Assembly: GCF_003574655.1 (NCBI RefSeq)
Contig: NZ_QNUM01000001.1
Location: 62,001-126,000 of the forward strand
Direction: 5' to 3'
Source of the DNA: Cohaesibacter haloalkalitolerans
GTDB taxonomy: Bacteria > Pseudomonadota > Alphaproteobacteria > Rhizobiales > Cohaesibacteraceae
DNA: 64,000 nt
The position numbers were made by a program, and so were the translations under genes. The notes beneath the pieces are model-generated. The model was given only the letters and a program-made list of their open reading frames with translations. It ran no database searches and had not been told where the DNA came from. Positions 42,974 to 52,007 of the stretch are shown here, piece by piece. Within the stretch, counting starts at the first letter, position 1, and the number at the start of each line of letters is the position of its first letter.

Positions 42974-43506
42974 TGTAAAATCAGGTCCAAGAGCAGTAAC
43001 ACAAAGGTCAAGCAAACAATGGCATAAATTATGGATGTGACGCGTTTGGTGCGCCGCTTCTGGGCATATTCCTCTGCCTCAGATAGGAATATCCCATCTT
43101 CGACCAACAGTTTCTGCTGATTGTTGACTTGGGAAGGGAGATCGGCAAATAAACCGTACTTGCCCCACAAAGACCAGAATACTGTAAATCCGCCTAGTCC
43201 AAGCAACATTATGCAGAGCGCTATGTTGGAAGGAGCATCCAGCGTGACGGCGAAGACGATACCTGCGACGCAAAGCAAAACGCCAACCATGGCCTGTGAA
43301 ATCTGGATAGAGCGAGCTTCAATCAGAGCCTTGTTATCGCACTGTTCGCAGCAGTAGAGAAACCGCAGACCATTTCCACCCCAGCCTCCCCCAACAGTGG
43401 CTCTCGTTGCCATCATTGTACCGCTTTTGCATTTGGGACAGCGCTTTGGCCTATTTGGCAAGCTTGTATAGCGTTGAGGAGAGCGATCCTCGGCCAGCCT
43501 TATCAT
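42964..43506 (-). CDS. Hypothetical membrane protein with zinc-ribbon-like cysteines
   Basis: Unrecognised protein of 180 residues. The N-terminal 60 residues contain CPKC and CCEQC pairs that could bind one zinc ion. Two hydrophobic helices (about 72-90, 95-113) and a third at the extreme C-terminus follow. The start overlaps the stop of the gene before it (ATGA at 43503-43506), so the unit is translationally coupled. The function is unknown. Confidence 0.6.
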   Translation of the reverse strand: MIRLAEDRSPQRYTSLPNRPKRCPKCKSGTMMATRATVGGGWGGNGLRFLYCCEQCDNKALIEARSIQISQAMVGVLLCVAGIVFAVTLDAPSNIALCIMLLGLGGFTVFWSLWGKYGLFADLPSQVNNQQKLLVEDGIFLSEAEEYAQKRRTKRVTSIIYAIVCLTFVLLLLDLILQWN

Positions 43507-43997
43507 TGTCCTGCCACCGGGTTATGAAAGGTGATGACTTCCACTCTCGCACTATTGGGGTCGGTGCAAAAATCATCCTGCCCGTCGGACCAGATTCTGA
43601 TCTTCTGTGCTCCATTGAGGTCGTATTCCGAGCAACCCTGATTTGAAAGAAGCTGATAGTTTTGATTGCTACTGGAAATTACCAGTTGAACCGACTCTTC
43701 AGCCTTGAAAATGGTCACAGTATCGGAAATCACGGAGCAAGTTGCAGGTGGTTTTGCTCCTTCTGAGGGTGGTATCACCCAGATGGTTCGACCCGGGCTA
43801 TAAAGGATATCCGTGCCGTAATCCTCGTTGAAATTGCCAACCCAGCCTTGTTCCTCCAATCTGTCCTTAACAAAGAAGCCGTCATCGCCAAAATCTTTGC
43901 AGATCTGTAGTCCCTGAGTGAAGCGTGCTTGCGATTGTTCCGCAAAAGCTGAGGTACAGATAAGGCCCAAGATACCCATAGCTAAAATAATTCGCAT
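43503..43997 (-). CDS. Hypothetical secreted protein
   Basis: Protein of 164 residues with a clean Sec signal peptide (LAMGILGLICTSAFAEQ, cleavage near 20). The mature part has four or more cysteines (ICKDFGDDG, ATCSV, GCSEYD, DFCTD) that could form disulfides in the periplasm. AGGGGGCAGGG precedes the ATG. It is the first gene of the three-gene unit running left. No family is recognised. Confidence 0.6.
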   Translation of the reverse strand: MRIILAMGILGLICTSAFAEQSQARFTQGLQICKDFGDDGFFVKDRLEEQGWVGNFNEDYGTDILYSPGRTIWVIPPSEGAKPPATCSVISDTVTIFKAEESVQLVISSSNQNYQLLSNQGCSEYDLNGAQKIRIWSDGQDDFCTDPNSARVEVITFHNPVAGQ

Positions 43998-44121
43998 TAC
44001 CCTGCCCCCTTTTGCTTAACACCACTCATGCAATCCGAGATACAATTGCCACTTAAAGAAGAACCGAGATAAATTGATTTGGTGAAAACAAATATTCGTC
44101 TCACCAAACCAATTTATAAAT

Positions 44122-44442
44122 TTAGTTGTTTCTTGTTCTTATCCCACAATAGTTATTCCAACCACTATTGCCATAAATTTGCACTACATGTCGGGTCGCA
44201 TCGGCACGTCCATATCTGAAGTTTGTCGAGAAATATTTCCCAGATCCATTGCCAGTTCCGCAAAACAGAAAATATGTGCCACCACTATTTCTTCCTGGCC
44301 AAACATTTGACGTCGACTTTATTCTGCCGTCTGTACCTATAATCACGTATCTATATTGAGCTGCTTGCGCATAAGCAGTCAGTAAAGAAGACGCAACAAC
44401 TGTAAGTGACATCATCAAGATAATTGAAGAAAATTTCCTCAT
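44122..44442 (-). CDS. Small hypothetical secreted protein
   Basis: Protein of 106 residues with a signal peptide (MRKFSSIILMMSLTVVASS, cleavage after AYAQA). The mature part is rich in Gly, Asn, Ser and Tyr, with two cysteines (FLFCGTGNG, NNYCGIR). I prefer the ATG at 44442, with GGGGA upstream, over a TTG six bases earlier. It lies 124 bases before the three-gene unit, in a markedly AT-rich region. The function is unknown. Confidence 0.55.
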   Translation of the reverse strand: MRKFSSIILMMSLTVVASSLLTAYAQAAQYRYVIIGTDGRIKSTSNVWPGRNSGGTYFLFCGTGNGSGKYFSTNFRYGRADATRHVVQIYGNSGWNNYCGIRTRNN

Positions 44443-45126
44443 TTCCAAATCCCCACTTTCTAAATAACATTAAACCAACTCTAATGTTTCTGATTATATA
44501 AGTCACTCGACGGCTGAAAAATTGTCTATGAATGGTACATTTGTAGCCAAAAACTGTGAATTTATTCTAAGTTTTACATATTCAATCGAATTGTAATATT
44601 TACATTGACTGATAACCTGGAATTGTTATCACTAAATGCGCCTGTATTCTGTAGGCATGAGCTACTCCACACAAAGTGGACAGAAGCCATGTGGATTTAT
44701 GCTATCGTGCTGATCTGCCTGATCAGGACTGCGAATTAAGACCGGTTCCTCGCTTAAACAGACTACGGTTACTAAAACGCTCCTCTAGCATTCCTGGATG
44801 GCTGCTTTGACCAGAAGAATCTGCGAACTCGCACCTGCGGGAAATGACCGCTTTCCGCCCGAAACAGGCCTGCGAGAAGCAGGCACAAAATCGCTCGTCG
44901 CAATTCGCGTAAATCGACCAATGCCGAGCTACTTGGCTCGAATGCATCCCTTGCAGGTTGAAGCGTTCAGTCAGTTCCACTCAACATGAAAGAATTGAAG
45001 AAAACCGTGGAAAGGGCCATAGACCTTTGCATAGGTTTGTGTAGCTTTTTTTTGGGGGGGGGTGCAGGGGATCTCGCATCAAGCGATTGAATTTACTATA
45101 TAAATTCCAATTTATTGCTTGAAAAA
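44443..45126. other. AT-rich gene-free stretch with a T8G9 tract
   Basis: No coding frame of quality is visible. The first 200 bases are very AT-rich and probably hold the promoter of the small secreted protein gene. A run of eight T followed by nine G lies at 45046-45062, just downstream of the tRNA gene on its minus strand. Such a tract is prone to slippage and to sequencing error. Confidence 0.45.
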
Positions 45127-45216
45127 TGGCGGAGAGACAGGGATTCGAACCCTGGAGACGGTTACCCGCCTACACGCGTTCCAGGCGTGCGCCTTCGACC
45201 ACTCGGCCACCTCTCC
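45127..45216 (-). tRNA. tRNA-Ser (anticodon GGA)
   Basis: On the minus strand the gene starts GGAGAGGTGGCCGAGTGG and ends TCTCTCC, G, CCA, so the CCA tail is encoded (45129-45127). The anticodon loop reads CCTGGAACG with anticodon GGA. A long variable arm (GCGGGTAACCCGT region) is present, as expected for serine tRNAs, and the T-loop GGTTCGAATCC is canonical. The acceptor stem has one G-U pair. Confidence 0.95.
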
Positions 45217-45593
45217 GTACCCTAAAGTGTGGGCGCACTATAGCCAAAAAAAGCGGGAACGCAAGCCACTAAAATTGCACCTGTTGACAGAAAACACAAC
45301 TTCCTTGGCAATCCTGGCTAAAAATCTGTTTTTCTTTCGTAATTTCACTGTGCCGAACTGCTTTTACAGGGTGAAAACAGGCCGTCCAAGCTCCGGTGGG
45401 CCTTGCTGGCAGCAGAATCCGGTACTGATATCCCTGCTGCCTTTGAGATTGTGCGCAATCATCATAAAATGCACATTAATTTGAGATGATGCTGCAACAA
45501 ATGTGATACCCAAGCGTTGATCATGAAGACTATAGTGATGAGACCTGAGGCGTCGCTTCTTGAGCAAGGCTTGGACTGTGAAAGGCGGGTTCG
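45217..45593. other. Gene-free stretch upstream of the tRNA and of a small membrane protein gene
   Basis: No convincing coding frame or RNA is visible. It should contain the tRNA promoter on the minus strand and the promoter for the gene at 45594. Confidence 0.4.
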
Positions 45594-45914
45594 ATGAGAG
45601 TCATACGATTTGTTTTTTCCTTCATCGGATTATGGATTTGCGCCTTAGCCCTCTTGGCTCTGGTGCTTGATGGTGTGCGATCGATTGCGGCCAACCGGAT
45701 TGTCATGAAGCCGCTGGGCGAGACATGGTTCGAGATGCACCGGGAAAGCCTCAATCTGGCTCAGGCTGTCATCCAGCGCAATGTGCATCCCCTGATTTGG
45801 GATCCGGTGGTGCAGTGGATCCTGATGATGCCTGCCTGGCTGTTTGCGGCCATCATCGGACTGTTGTTTGTCTATCTGGGCAGAAAACGCCGCCCGAAGA
45901 TGATCCGGATCTGA
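45594..45914 (+). CDS. Conserved small membrane protein
   Basis: Protein of 106 residues with a hydrophobic helix at each end (about 4-26 and 76-96). A conserved middle section reads PLGETWFEMHRESLNLAQAVIQRNV. The C-terminus is basic (GRKRRPKMIR). Similar small proteins are widespread in Hyphomicrobiales beside a serine tRNA, but no function is known. The ribosome site is AAGGCGGG. Confidence 0.7.
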   Translation: MRVIRFVFSFIGLWICALALLALVLDGVRSIAANRIVMKPLGETWFEMHRESLNLAQAVIQRNVHPLIWDPVVQWILMMPAWLFAAIIGLLFVYLGRKRRPKMIRI

Positions 45915-46096
45915 TGGACGACCCTATCTATCAGTAAGCGGCCCGACCACGCCTTTTTGGGCTGACGACCGGTCAGGATCAGCGTGCTTTTGCCGTTGGC
46001 AAAAATCGGCCCATATGGCCATCGGCTTCGGCCTCAAAGTCTGACGTCCGCTATACCATCATTCACATTCACCGTTCAGCCGTGGAGGAATGCACC

Positions 46097-46738
46097 ATGT
46101 TTGGATTACACCGTCGCAAGCTGGAAATGCCCAACAGGGAAGAGGCCCTGCCCGGCCGACAAACGCCCATCGCAACCGCCGAGACCCATTTTGTCCTCGG
46201 CCACCCGCTGCATCCGCCGTTCCCAGCCCATTGCGATATCATCGAGTTTGGCATGGGCTGCTTCTGGGGTGCAGAGCGGCTTTTCTGGCAGATGAACGGG
46301 GTTCACGTGACAGCCGTGGGATATAGTGGAGGCCATACCCCGAACCCGACCTATGAAGAGGTCTGCAGTGGCGGGACAGGACACGCCGAGACCGTTCTGG
46401 TGGTCTATGATCCGGAAATATTGCCTCTCTCCTTTCTGCTGGCCGTGTTCTGGGAACAGCATGATCCGACGCAGGGCATGCGGCAGGGCAACGATATCGG
46501 CACGCAATATCGCTCGGCGATCTACACCTATTCGGAAGAGCAATTGTCCGAGGCCCGGCAATCGCAGGCGCGCTATCAGGCCGAACTTGCCAAAAAGGGA
46601 TATGGGCCGATCACCAGCGAAATCAGACCGCATGGGCCGTTCTATTATGCCGAGGCCTATCATCAGCAGTATCTTGCCAAAAATCCCGATGGCTATTGCG
46701 GGTTGGGCGGCACCGGCGTGCGCTGCCCCGGTTCATGA
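46097..46738 (+). CDS. msrA: Peptide methionine sulfoxide reductase MsrA
   Basis: Repairs methionine-S-sulfoxide in proteins, using thioredoxin. The 213-residue protein has the catalytic cysteine C55 in [14 protein letters not shown], the conserved GYSGG and GHAETV motifs, and resolving cysteines C201 and C210 at the C-terminus ([12 protein letters not shown]). The ATG at 46097 is preceded by TGGAGGAA. An N-terminal extension of about 45 residues before the domain is common in alphaproteobacterial MsrA. It appears to be transcribed alone. Confidence 0.93.
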   Translation: MFGLHRRKLEMPNREEALPGRQTPIATAETHFVLGHPLHPPFPAHCDIIEFGMGCFWGAERLFWQMNGVHVTAVGYSGGHTPNPTYEEVCSGGTGHAETVLVVYDPEILPLSFLLAVFWEQHDPTQGMRQGNDIGTQYRSAIYTYSEEQLSEARQSQARYQAELAKKGYGPITSEIRPHGPFYYAEAYHQQYLAKNPDGYCGLGGTGVRCPGS

Positions 46739-46834
46739 AGCTGCGGCGCTCGCCTATGGCTTGCCTCGGAATCTGGCCTCTGGATCTGGCCTCTGGCGTT
46801 CCCGTCAGAGGCCCGGTGAGACATATTCCGGCCT

Positions 46835-47941
46835 TCAGTTGACCAGCGGCCTCGGTTTGGGCAGAGCTGCTACGGGCGCATCATCCTCGATCGGGACATA
46901 GGGTGCCGAACCGACCGCGGCGGAGGCTACAGTAGCCCCAGGGGTCGGGCCTGCGGCGATCACCGCCTGACAGGCATCGGGCAGATCGGCCAGCGTCATG
47001 ACATGCTTCTTGACGGGCGGCTTGTTGGGGTCGGGCTTCTTGGGCGTCCAGGGTTCGTCCGAGAGCCACCAGGCCAGTTCCTTGCCACAACCATCACCGG
47101 CTGGCGGCGGTGCCTGATCCTTGCAGCCCGGATTGCCGGGAGGGCAGGCCAGACGGACATGGAAGTGGTAGTAGTGGCCATACCAGGGGCGCACCTGCCG
47201 CAGCCAGGCGCGGTCATTCCCTGCCATGTCGCACAGGGCTTTCTTGATGCCGGGATGCACAAAGATGCGGGCAACTCCGGGGGTGGATGCGGCCCGCTTG
47301 ATGAGACGGAACTGGGCCGATGTGAATTTGCTCGGATCAACGGAACGGGTGCCGTTCTTCAGCATCGAGATGGCGGAGACGGTTTCCCGTTCCTTCATGT
47401 CAAAGCGCTGTTCCGGCATCGGACGCAGCCAGATGTCGGCATCAAGCCCGATCTGGTGAGAGGCATGACCGGTTATCATCGGGCCGCCACGCGGCTGAGC
47501 TATATCGCCGACAAGCAATCCGTTCCAGCCGTCATGGGCCCTTGCATCCACTGCAAGCTTTTCCAGAAAGTCGATGAGCACCGGCTGCCCCCAGTTGCGA
47601 TTGCGCGACAGGCGCATGGCCTGCCATGCCGGTCCATCAACAGGCAGGGCAACCGCCCCGGCCTGACAGCCCTTGGCATAGGACCCGATAGCGCGGGACT
47701 GGAGATTGGCGGGCAGTTTCTGCGCGCCGAAGAGCTGTTTGGCAGAGGTCTGGGCTGAAGCAGACCCCGTTGCCGCTCCGGCCATCAGCCCGGCCGCAAC
47801 CATCGCCACGGCCAGCGGCGCCCAGCCAGAACGCCATGTGCGCCATGTGCGCCAACTTGCGCCCAGCCCGACCATTGCCGTATCTCTTGGCAACATATTG
47901 GAGAGTTTATCGAATTGCCTTTGCACTGTCTGTGGCACCAT
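46835..47941 (-). CDS. mepA: Penicillin-insensitive murein endopeptidase MepA
   Basis: Periplasmic zinc peptidase that cuts D-alanyl-meso-diaminopimelyl cross-links in peptidoglycan. The zinc ligands are in GHASHQIGLDAD (158-169) and GHYYHFHVRL (near 253). A hydrophobic export signal covers about 42-63. Translation may begin at 47941 or at the ATG at 47875; the latter gives a more usual signal peptide but has only a weak ribosome site. The C-terminal 60 residues are proline-rich and low in complexity. A small duplication gives WRTWRTW near the start. Confidence 0.88.
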   Translation of the reverse strand: MVPQTVQRQFDKLSNMLPRDTAMVGLGASWRTWRTWRSGWAPLAVAMVAAGLMAGAATGSASAQTSAKQLFGAQKLPANLQSRAIGSYAKGCQAGAVALPVDGPAWQAMRLSRNRNWGQPVLIDFLEKLAVDARAHDGWNGLLVGDIAQPRGGPMITGHASHQIGLDADIWLRPMPEQRFDMKERETVSAISMLKNGTRSVDPSKFTSAQFRLIKRAASTPGVARIFVHPGIKKALCDMAGNDRAWLRQVRPWYGHYYHFHVRLACPPGNPGCKDQAPPPAGDGCGKELAWWLSDEPWTPKKPDPNKPPVKKHVMTLADLPDACQAVIAAGPTPGATVASAAVGSAPYVPIEDDAPVAALPKPRPLVN

Positions 47942-48126
47942 GGCCCGACTCCGCCTCGTGAACGTTTATCTCACCTGATCCTATACATAAATCATTAACC
48001 ATATATAGACTGCAGAAAAGTTTCTTTGTGTCTTGACACATATCGCTCGCAAGCAGAGCATTCCGGTCAGAGATGAGATTTGCGGCTATTCAGCCACGCA
48101 AGACAATCACGGAGCCGAGACTTCTC

Positions 48127-48702
48127 ATGCGTAGCCTTCTGACCTTCGCCCTTATTGTGCCGCTTCTGGCGGGCTGCGCCAGCCTGTCGCAGGAAGAATG
48201 CAAGATGGGCGATTGGGCCAGCGTCGGCACCAATGATGCCATGGAAGGCCGGACAACCGCCCGCTTCGAGGACCATCTCAAGGCTTGCGCCAAATATGAT
48301 ATCGTGCCGGATCAGAAGCTATACAACGAGGGCTATCAGAGGGGGCTGATTACCTATTGCACGCCATCGAACGGCTTTTCCGTCGGGCGCAATGGCTACA
48401 GCTACCAGCATATCTGTTCGCCGGCGAGTGAGCCTGAATTCATGCGTGGTTTCATGCGCGGCAGTGAACTGCACGAGGTGGAAACCGAGATCGCCGAGAA
48501 GGAACGGGAAATCTCCAGCCTGCGCCGGAACCGGGAAGAACTCATGGCGAACAGGGACAACCCCAAGGCCGCCAAACGTCTCGGATCATTGAGGAACGAG
48601 ATGGAAGACTTGAAATGGGATTTGAGCTCCCTGCGTTTCAAGAGAGATCGGGCTCTTCTGGAAGCGGATCGCTTTTTGCAGTCGATCGATTCCGATATCT
48701 GA
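48127..48702 (+). CDS. Lipoprotein with DUF2799 domain
   Basis: Protein of 191 residues with a lipobox LLAGC (lipidated cysteine C17). The mature part has a conserved DWASVGTNDAMEG and KACAKYDI pattern characteristic of DUF2799 proteins. The C-terminal third is a charged coiled coil (EIAEKEREISSLRRNREEL). It is anchored to the inner face of the outer membrane or to the inner membrane. Function is unknown. I use the ATG at 48127 because it places the lipobox at the usual distance. Confidence 0.75.
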   Translation: MRSLLTFALIVPLLAGCASLSQEECKMGDWASVGTNDAMEGRTTARFEDHLKACAKYDIVPDQKLYNEGYQRGLITYCTPSNGFSVGRNGYSYQHICSPASEPEFMRGFMRGSELHEVETEIAEKEREISSLRRNREELMANRDNPKAAKRLGSLRNEMEDLKWDLSSLRFKRDRALLEADRFLQSIDSDI

Positions 48703-49009
48703 CCCCACCGACACCAGCAGATCTTACGCGACGACCCGGCTTGAGAGCGTTGGGCGGAATCGCCTGACCAATCTCGGCATTCTGCGGTCAACCGTCGCAC
48801 CATCGTCATTTTTTCCAAGTTCTGAATTCTGGCAACCAAATCTTTATTCTCTTTGCGTTTAACATCTCTCAGAGACTTTTTATTACGCAACTTTGATTTA
48901 TTCCAAATTATTGAGATCTCTCCCATTATAGGGAAGCCTCGCTTTCCAATCCTGCTTCTGGCGATAAAGCTGGCAACGGGACACCTCAAGACCAAGTGTT
49001 GGAGACCGG
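48703..49009. other. Intergenic region before the response regulator
   Basis: No gene is evident. The right half is AT-rich and should contain the promoter of the PleD-like gene. A minus-strand frame with a basic, helix-forming composition crosses this gap but has no start or family support. Confidence 0.4.
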
Positions 49010-49933
49010 ATGAAAATTGTACTGGTTGAAGATAATTACGAGGACTGCAAAGCGGTTCGCACCATTCTGGAGCAACGGCGGGAGACCGTGTTCGCCTTCA
49101 CCAATGGCGACGAGGCATGGAGCTTTGTCCAGCAGACAGCTGACATCGACGTTGTCATCGTCTCTCTCAATCTGAAAGACAACTCCGGGCTTGAAATATG
49201 CTGGAACTGCCGCATTCTGGCAACCGCGCGCAAGCCCATGTATGTGGTCGCCATTTCCGAGCAAACCAACGCCCATATTCTGGTGGAAGCACTGGACAGT
49301 GGCGCAGACGACTTCTTGCACAAGCCCTTGCAGGAGGAAATCCTGCTGGCCCGTCTGCGCGTCGCGGAACGGGTGGTCATGCTGCAGAAGCAGCTGGTCC
49401 AGCTGGCCAATCACGACTCCCTGACCAACCTCTATAATCGCCGCGCCTTTCTGGAGAAGACCCACGCCCTCATCGAGCGGCAGGATCCGGACAGTGCAGT
49501 CTCGGCCATCATGTTCGATCTCGACCATTTCAAATCGGTCAATGACCGCTTTGGCCATGATGCCGGTGATGAGGTCATCCGGACCGTCGCCAAGATCGCC
49601 TCGGCGGAGGGCGACCTGATCGGTCGTCTGGGGGGTGAGGAATTTGCGCTGATCAGCGAAAGCCAAAGCCTCTATTCGGCGGCCTGTCTAGCCAACCGGA
49701 TCCGGGAGGCCATTGAAAAGACCGCGATCATGGCAGGCGGCAAGCTGATCAGGATCACCTCGAGCTTCGGGGTTGCGCGCTATTGCGCCGGTGATGATGT
49801 GGACAGCCTGCTCAAGCGTGCCGACATGGCGCTCTATCGCTCCAAGGGAAATGGCCGCAACATGGTGACCGTCGACAGGTCCGGCGCCTCACAGAACGAG
49901 CAACCCGCACCCCGCCGCACCAAACATGCTTGA
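49010..49933 (+). CDS. Response regulator with diguanylate cyclase output (PleD-like)
   Basis: Cytosolic protein of 307 residues. It has a receiver domain (1-120: acidic pair near 9-11 in VEDNYED, a phosphorylation-site position occupied by VIVSLNLKD where aspartate is usual, and lysine in LHKPLQEE) and a GGDEF domain (SLTNLYNRRAF, DLDHFKSVND, GGEEF near 210). The expected phospho-acceptor aspartate appears replaced by serine (VSLNLKD), so control by phosphorylation is doubtful. The RxxD inhibitory site is also absent (AEGD). It should make cyclic di-GMP. No sensor kinase is adjacent. Confidence 0.82.
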   Translation: MKIVLVEDNYEDCKAVRTILEQRRETVFAFTNGDEAWSFVQQTADIDVVIVSLNLKDNSGLEICWNCRILATARKPMYVVAISEQTNAHILVEALDSGADDFLHKPLQEEILLARLRVAERVVMLQKQLVQLANHDSLTNLYNRRAFLEKTHALIERQDPDSAVSAIMFDLDHFKSVNDRFGHDAGDEVIRTVAKIASAEGDLIGRLGGEEFALISESQSLYSAACLANRIREAIEKTAIMAGGKLIRITSSFGVARYCAGDDVDSLLKRADMALYRSKGNGRNMVTVDRSGASQNEQPAPRRTKHA

Positions 49934-49991
49934 GGCCGGAGCAGCAATCCGGCAGCGTCCGAACCTGGTCACCCGATGGCCACAACAAAAA

Positions 49992-50013
49992 ACGGAGCCC
50001 GATTGAGCTCCGT
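49992..50013. terminator. Terminator shared by convergent lepA and GGDEF genes
   Basis: ACGGAGC (49992-49998) pairs with GCTCCGT (50007-50013). An A-run before it gives a U-run for leftward lepA transcripts, and CTGTTTCTT follows on the plus strand, so it serves both directions. Confidence 0.72.
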
Positions 50014-50043
50014 CTGTTTCTTCAAATTGGCTGTGGCGCCTTG

Positions 50044-51849
50044 TCAGCTGTCCATCTTGAGGGCGGCGATGAAAGCTTCCTGCGGAATTTCCACCTTGCC
50101 GAACTGACGCATCTTCTTCTTGCCGGCCTTCTGCTTTTCCAGAAGCTTGCGCTTGCGGGTGGCGTCGCCGCCATAGCATTTGGCCGTCACGTCCTTGCGC
50201 ATGGCCGAGATGGTCTCACGGGCAATCACCCGGCCACCAATCGCGGCCTGAATGGGGATCTTGAACATGTGACGCGGAATGAGATCCTTGAGCTTCTCGC
50301 ACATGGACCGGCCGCGGATTTCCGCCTGTGAGCGGTGAACCAGCACCGACAGGGCATCGACCGGCTCGTCATTGACCAGAATCGACATCTTGACCAGATC
50401 GCCGGGGCGATAGTCGGACAGCTGATAGTCGAAGCTGGCGTAGCCCTTGGAGATCGACTTGAGGCGATCATAGAAGTCGAACACGACCTCGTTGAGCGGC
50501 AGATCATACTGGACCATGGCGCGCGAGCCGACATAGCTGAGGTCGGTCTGCACGCCGCGGCGGTCCTGACAGAGTTTCAGGATGGCACCGAGATATTCGT
50601 CCGGCGTCATGATGTTTGCCTTGATCCACGGCTCGCGAATCTCGGCAATCCGGACCACATCCGGCATGTCGGCCGGGTTGTGCAGGGTGATCTCTTCGCC
50701 GTTGGTCATCTTCATCTCATAGACCACGCTCGGAGCGGTGGCGATGAGATCCAGATCGAACTCGCGGCTGAGGCGCTCCTGAATGATTTCCAGATGCAGC
50801 AGGCCAAGGAAGCCACACCGGAAGCCGAAGCCAAGCGCGGCCGAGGTTTCCATCTCGAAGGAGAAGCTGGCGTCATTGAGGCGCAGCTTGCCCATCGCCT
50901 GACGCAGATCCTCGAAATCATTGGCGTCGACCGGGAACAGGCCGCAGAAAACCACCGGCTGGGCCGCGCGGAAACCAGCAAGTGGCTTCTCGCAAGGGCG
51001 CTTGACATGGGTGATGGTATCACCGACGCGCGTATCGGCCACTTCCTTGATCGAAGCGATCAGGAATCCGACCTCACCGGGACCAAGAACATCCACATCA
51101 ACCATCTTCGGCGTGAAAATGCCGATGCGGTCGATGTCATAGGCAGCATTGGTGCCCATCATGCGGATCCGTTCGCCCTTGCGCAGCTCGCCGTCGATGA
51201 TCCGTACGATCACCACAACGCCGAGATAGACGTCATAGTAGCTGTCGACCAGCATGGCCTTGAGCGGCGCTTCCTTGTCGCCTTCCGGCGCTGGCAGGCG
51301 ATGGACGATGGCTTCGAGGGTTTCCTTGATGCCGATGCCCGATTTGGCGCTTGCCTCGATGGCGTTCGATGCGTCAATGCCAATCACATCCTCGATCTGC
51401 TCGCGCACCCGCTCCGGCTCGGCGGCCGGCAGGTCGATCTTGTTGAGAATGGGGACGATTTCATGATCGTTATCGATGGCCTGATAGACGTTTGCCAGGG
51501 TCTGGGCTTCCACCCCTTGCGAGGCGTCCACGACCAAGAGGGAGCCTTCACAGGCGGCCAGAGACCGGCTGACCTCATAGGCAAAGTCGACATGACCCGG
51601 CGTGTCCATCAGGTTCAGCGTATAGGTCTCGCCGTCATCTGCCAGATATTTCAGGGAAACGGTCTGGGCCTTGATGGTGATACCGCGTTCCTGCTCGATT
51701 TCCATGCTGTCGAGCACCTGCTCACGCATTTCACGGTCGCTCAAGCCCCCGGTTGCCTGAATCAGCCGGTCGGCGAGCGTGGACTTCCCATGATCGATAT
51801 GCGCGATGATGGAGAAGTTGCGGATTTTTTCAAATTTTTGTTTGCTCAT
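50044..51849 (-). CDS. lepA: Translation elongation factor 4 (LepA)
   Basis: Ribosome-associated GTPase of 601 residues that back-translocates or remodels stalled ribosomes. The G-domain has HIDHGKST (G1), DTPGH (G3) and NKID (G4). The LepA-specific C-terminal domain ends [17 protein letters not shown]. The ATG at 51849 gives the usual [17 protein letters not shown] start. It is transcribed alone. Confidence 0.96.
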   Translation of the reverse strand: MSKQKFEKIRNFSIIAHIDHGKSTLADRLIQATGGLSDREMREQVLDSMEIEQERGITIKAQTVSLKYLADDGETYTLNLMDTPGHVDFAYEVSRSLAACEGSLLVVDASQGVEAQTLANVYQAIDNDHEIVPILNKIDLPAAEPERVREQIEDVIGIDASNAIEASAKSGIGIKETLEAIVHRLPAPEGDKEAPLKAMLVDSYYDVYLGVVVIVRIIDGELRKGERIRMMGTNAAYDIDRIGIFTPKMVDVDVLGPGEVGFLIASIKEVADTRVGDTITHVKRPCEKPLAGFRAAQPVVFCGLFPVDANDFEDLRQAMGKLRLNDASFSFEMETSAALGFGFRCGFLGLLHLEIIQERLSREFDLDLIATAPSVVYEMKMTNGEEITLHNPADMPDVVRIAEIREPWIKANIMTPDEYLGAILKLCQDRRGVQTDLSYVGSRAMVQYDLPLNEVVFDFYDRLKSISKGYASFDYQLSDYRPGDLVKMSILVNDEPVDALSVLVHRSQAEIRGRSMCEKLKDLIPRHMFKIPIQAAIGGRVIARETISAMRKDVTAKCYGGDATRKRKLLEKQKAGKKKMRQFGKVEIPQEAFIAALKMDS

Positions 51850-52007
51850 GGCAGCGCTTATACCCTTGCTCTCATGCACAGAGAAGAGAGAATTCCTGCC
51901 TTTCTCATGCTTGGCTCAAAAAATCCAGTCCCAAATGCAAAACCCGACCATAAAAGGCCGGGTTTATACAGATTCGGGGCCGGACTTCGGCGCGATGAGA
52001 GTAAAGG

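Noticed and set aside
48402-48995. Minus-strand frame with a helix-forming basic segment in the gap before the response regulator
   Set aside because: It continues into antisense of the lipoprotein gene, lacks a ribosome site and has no similarity I recognise.
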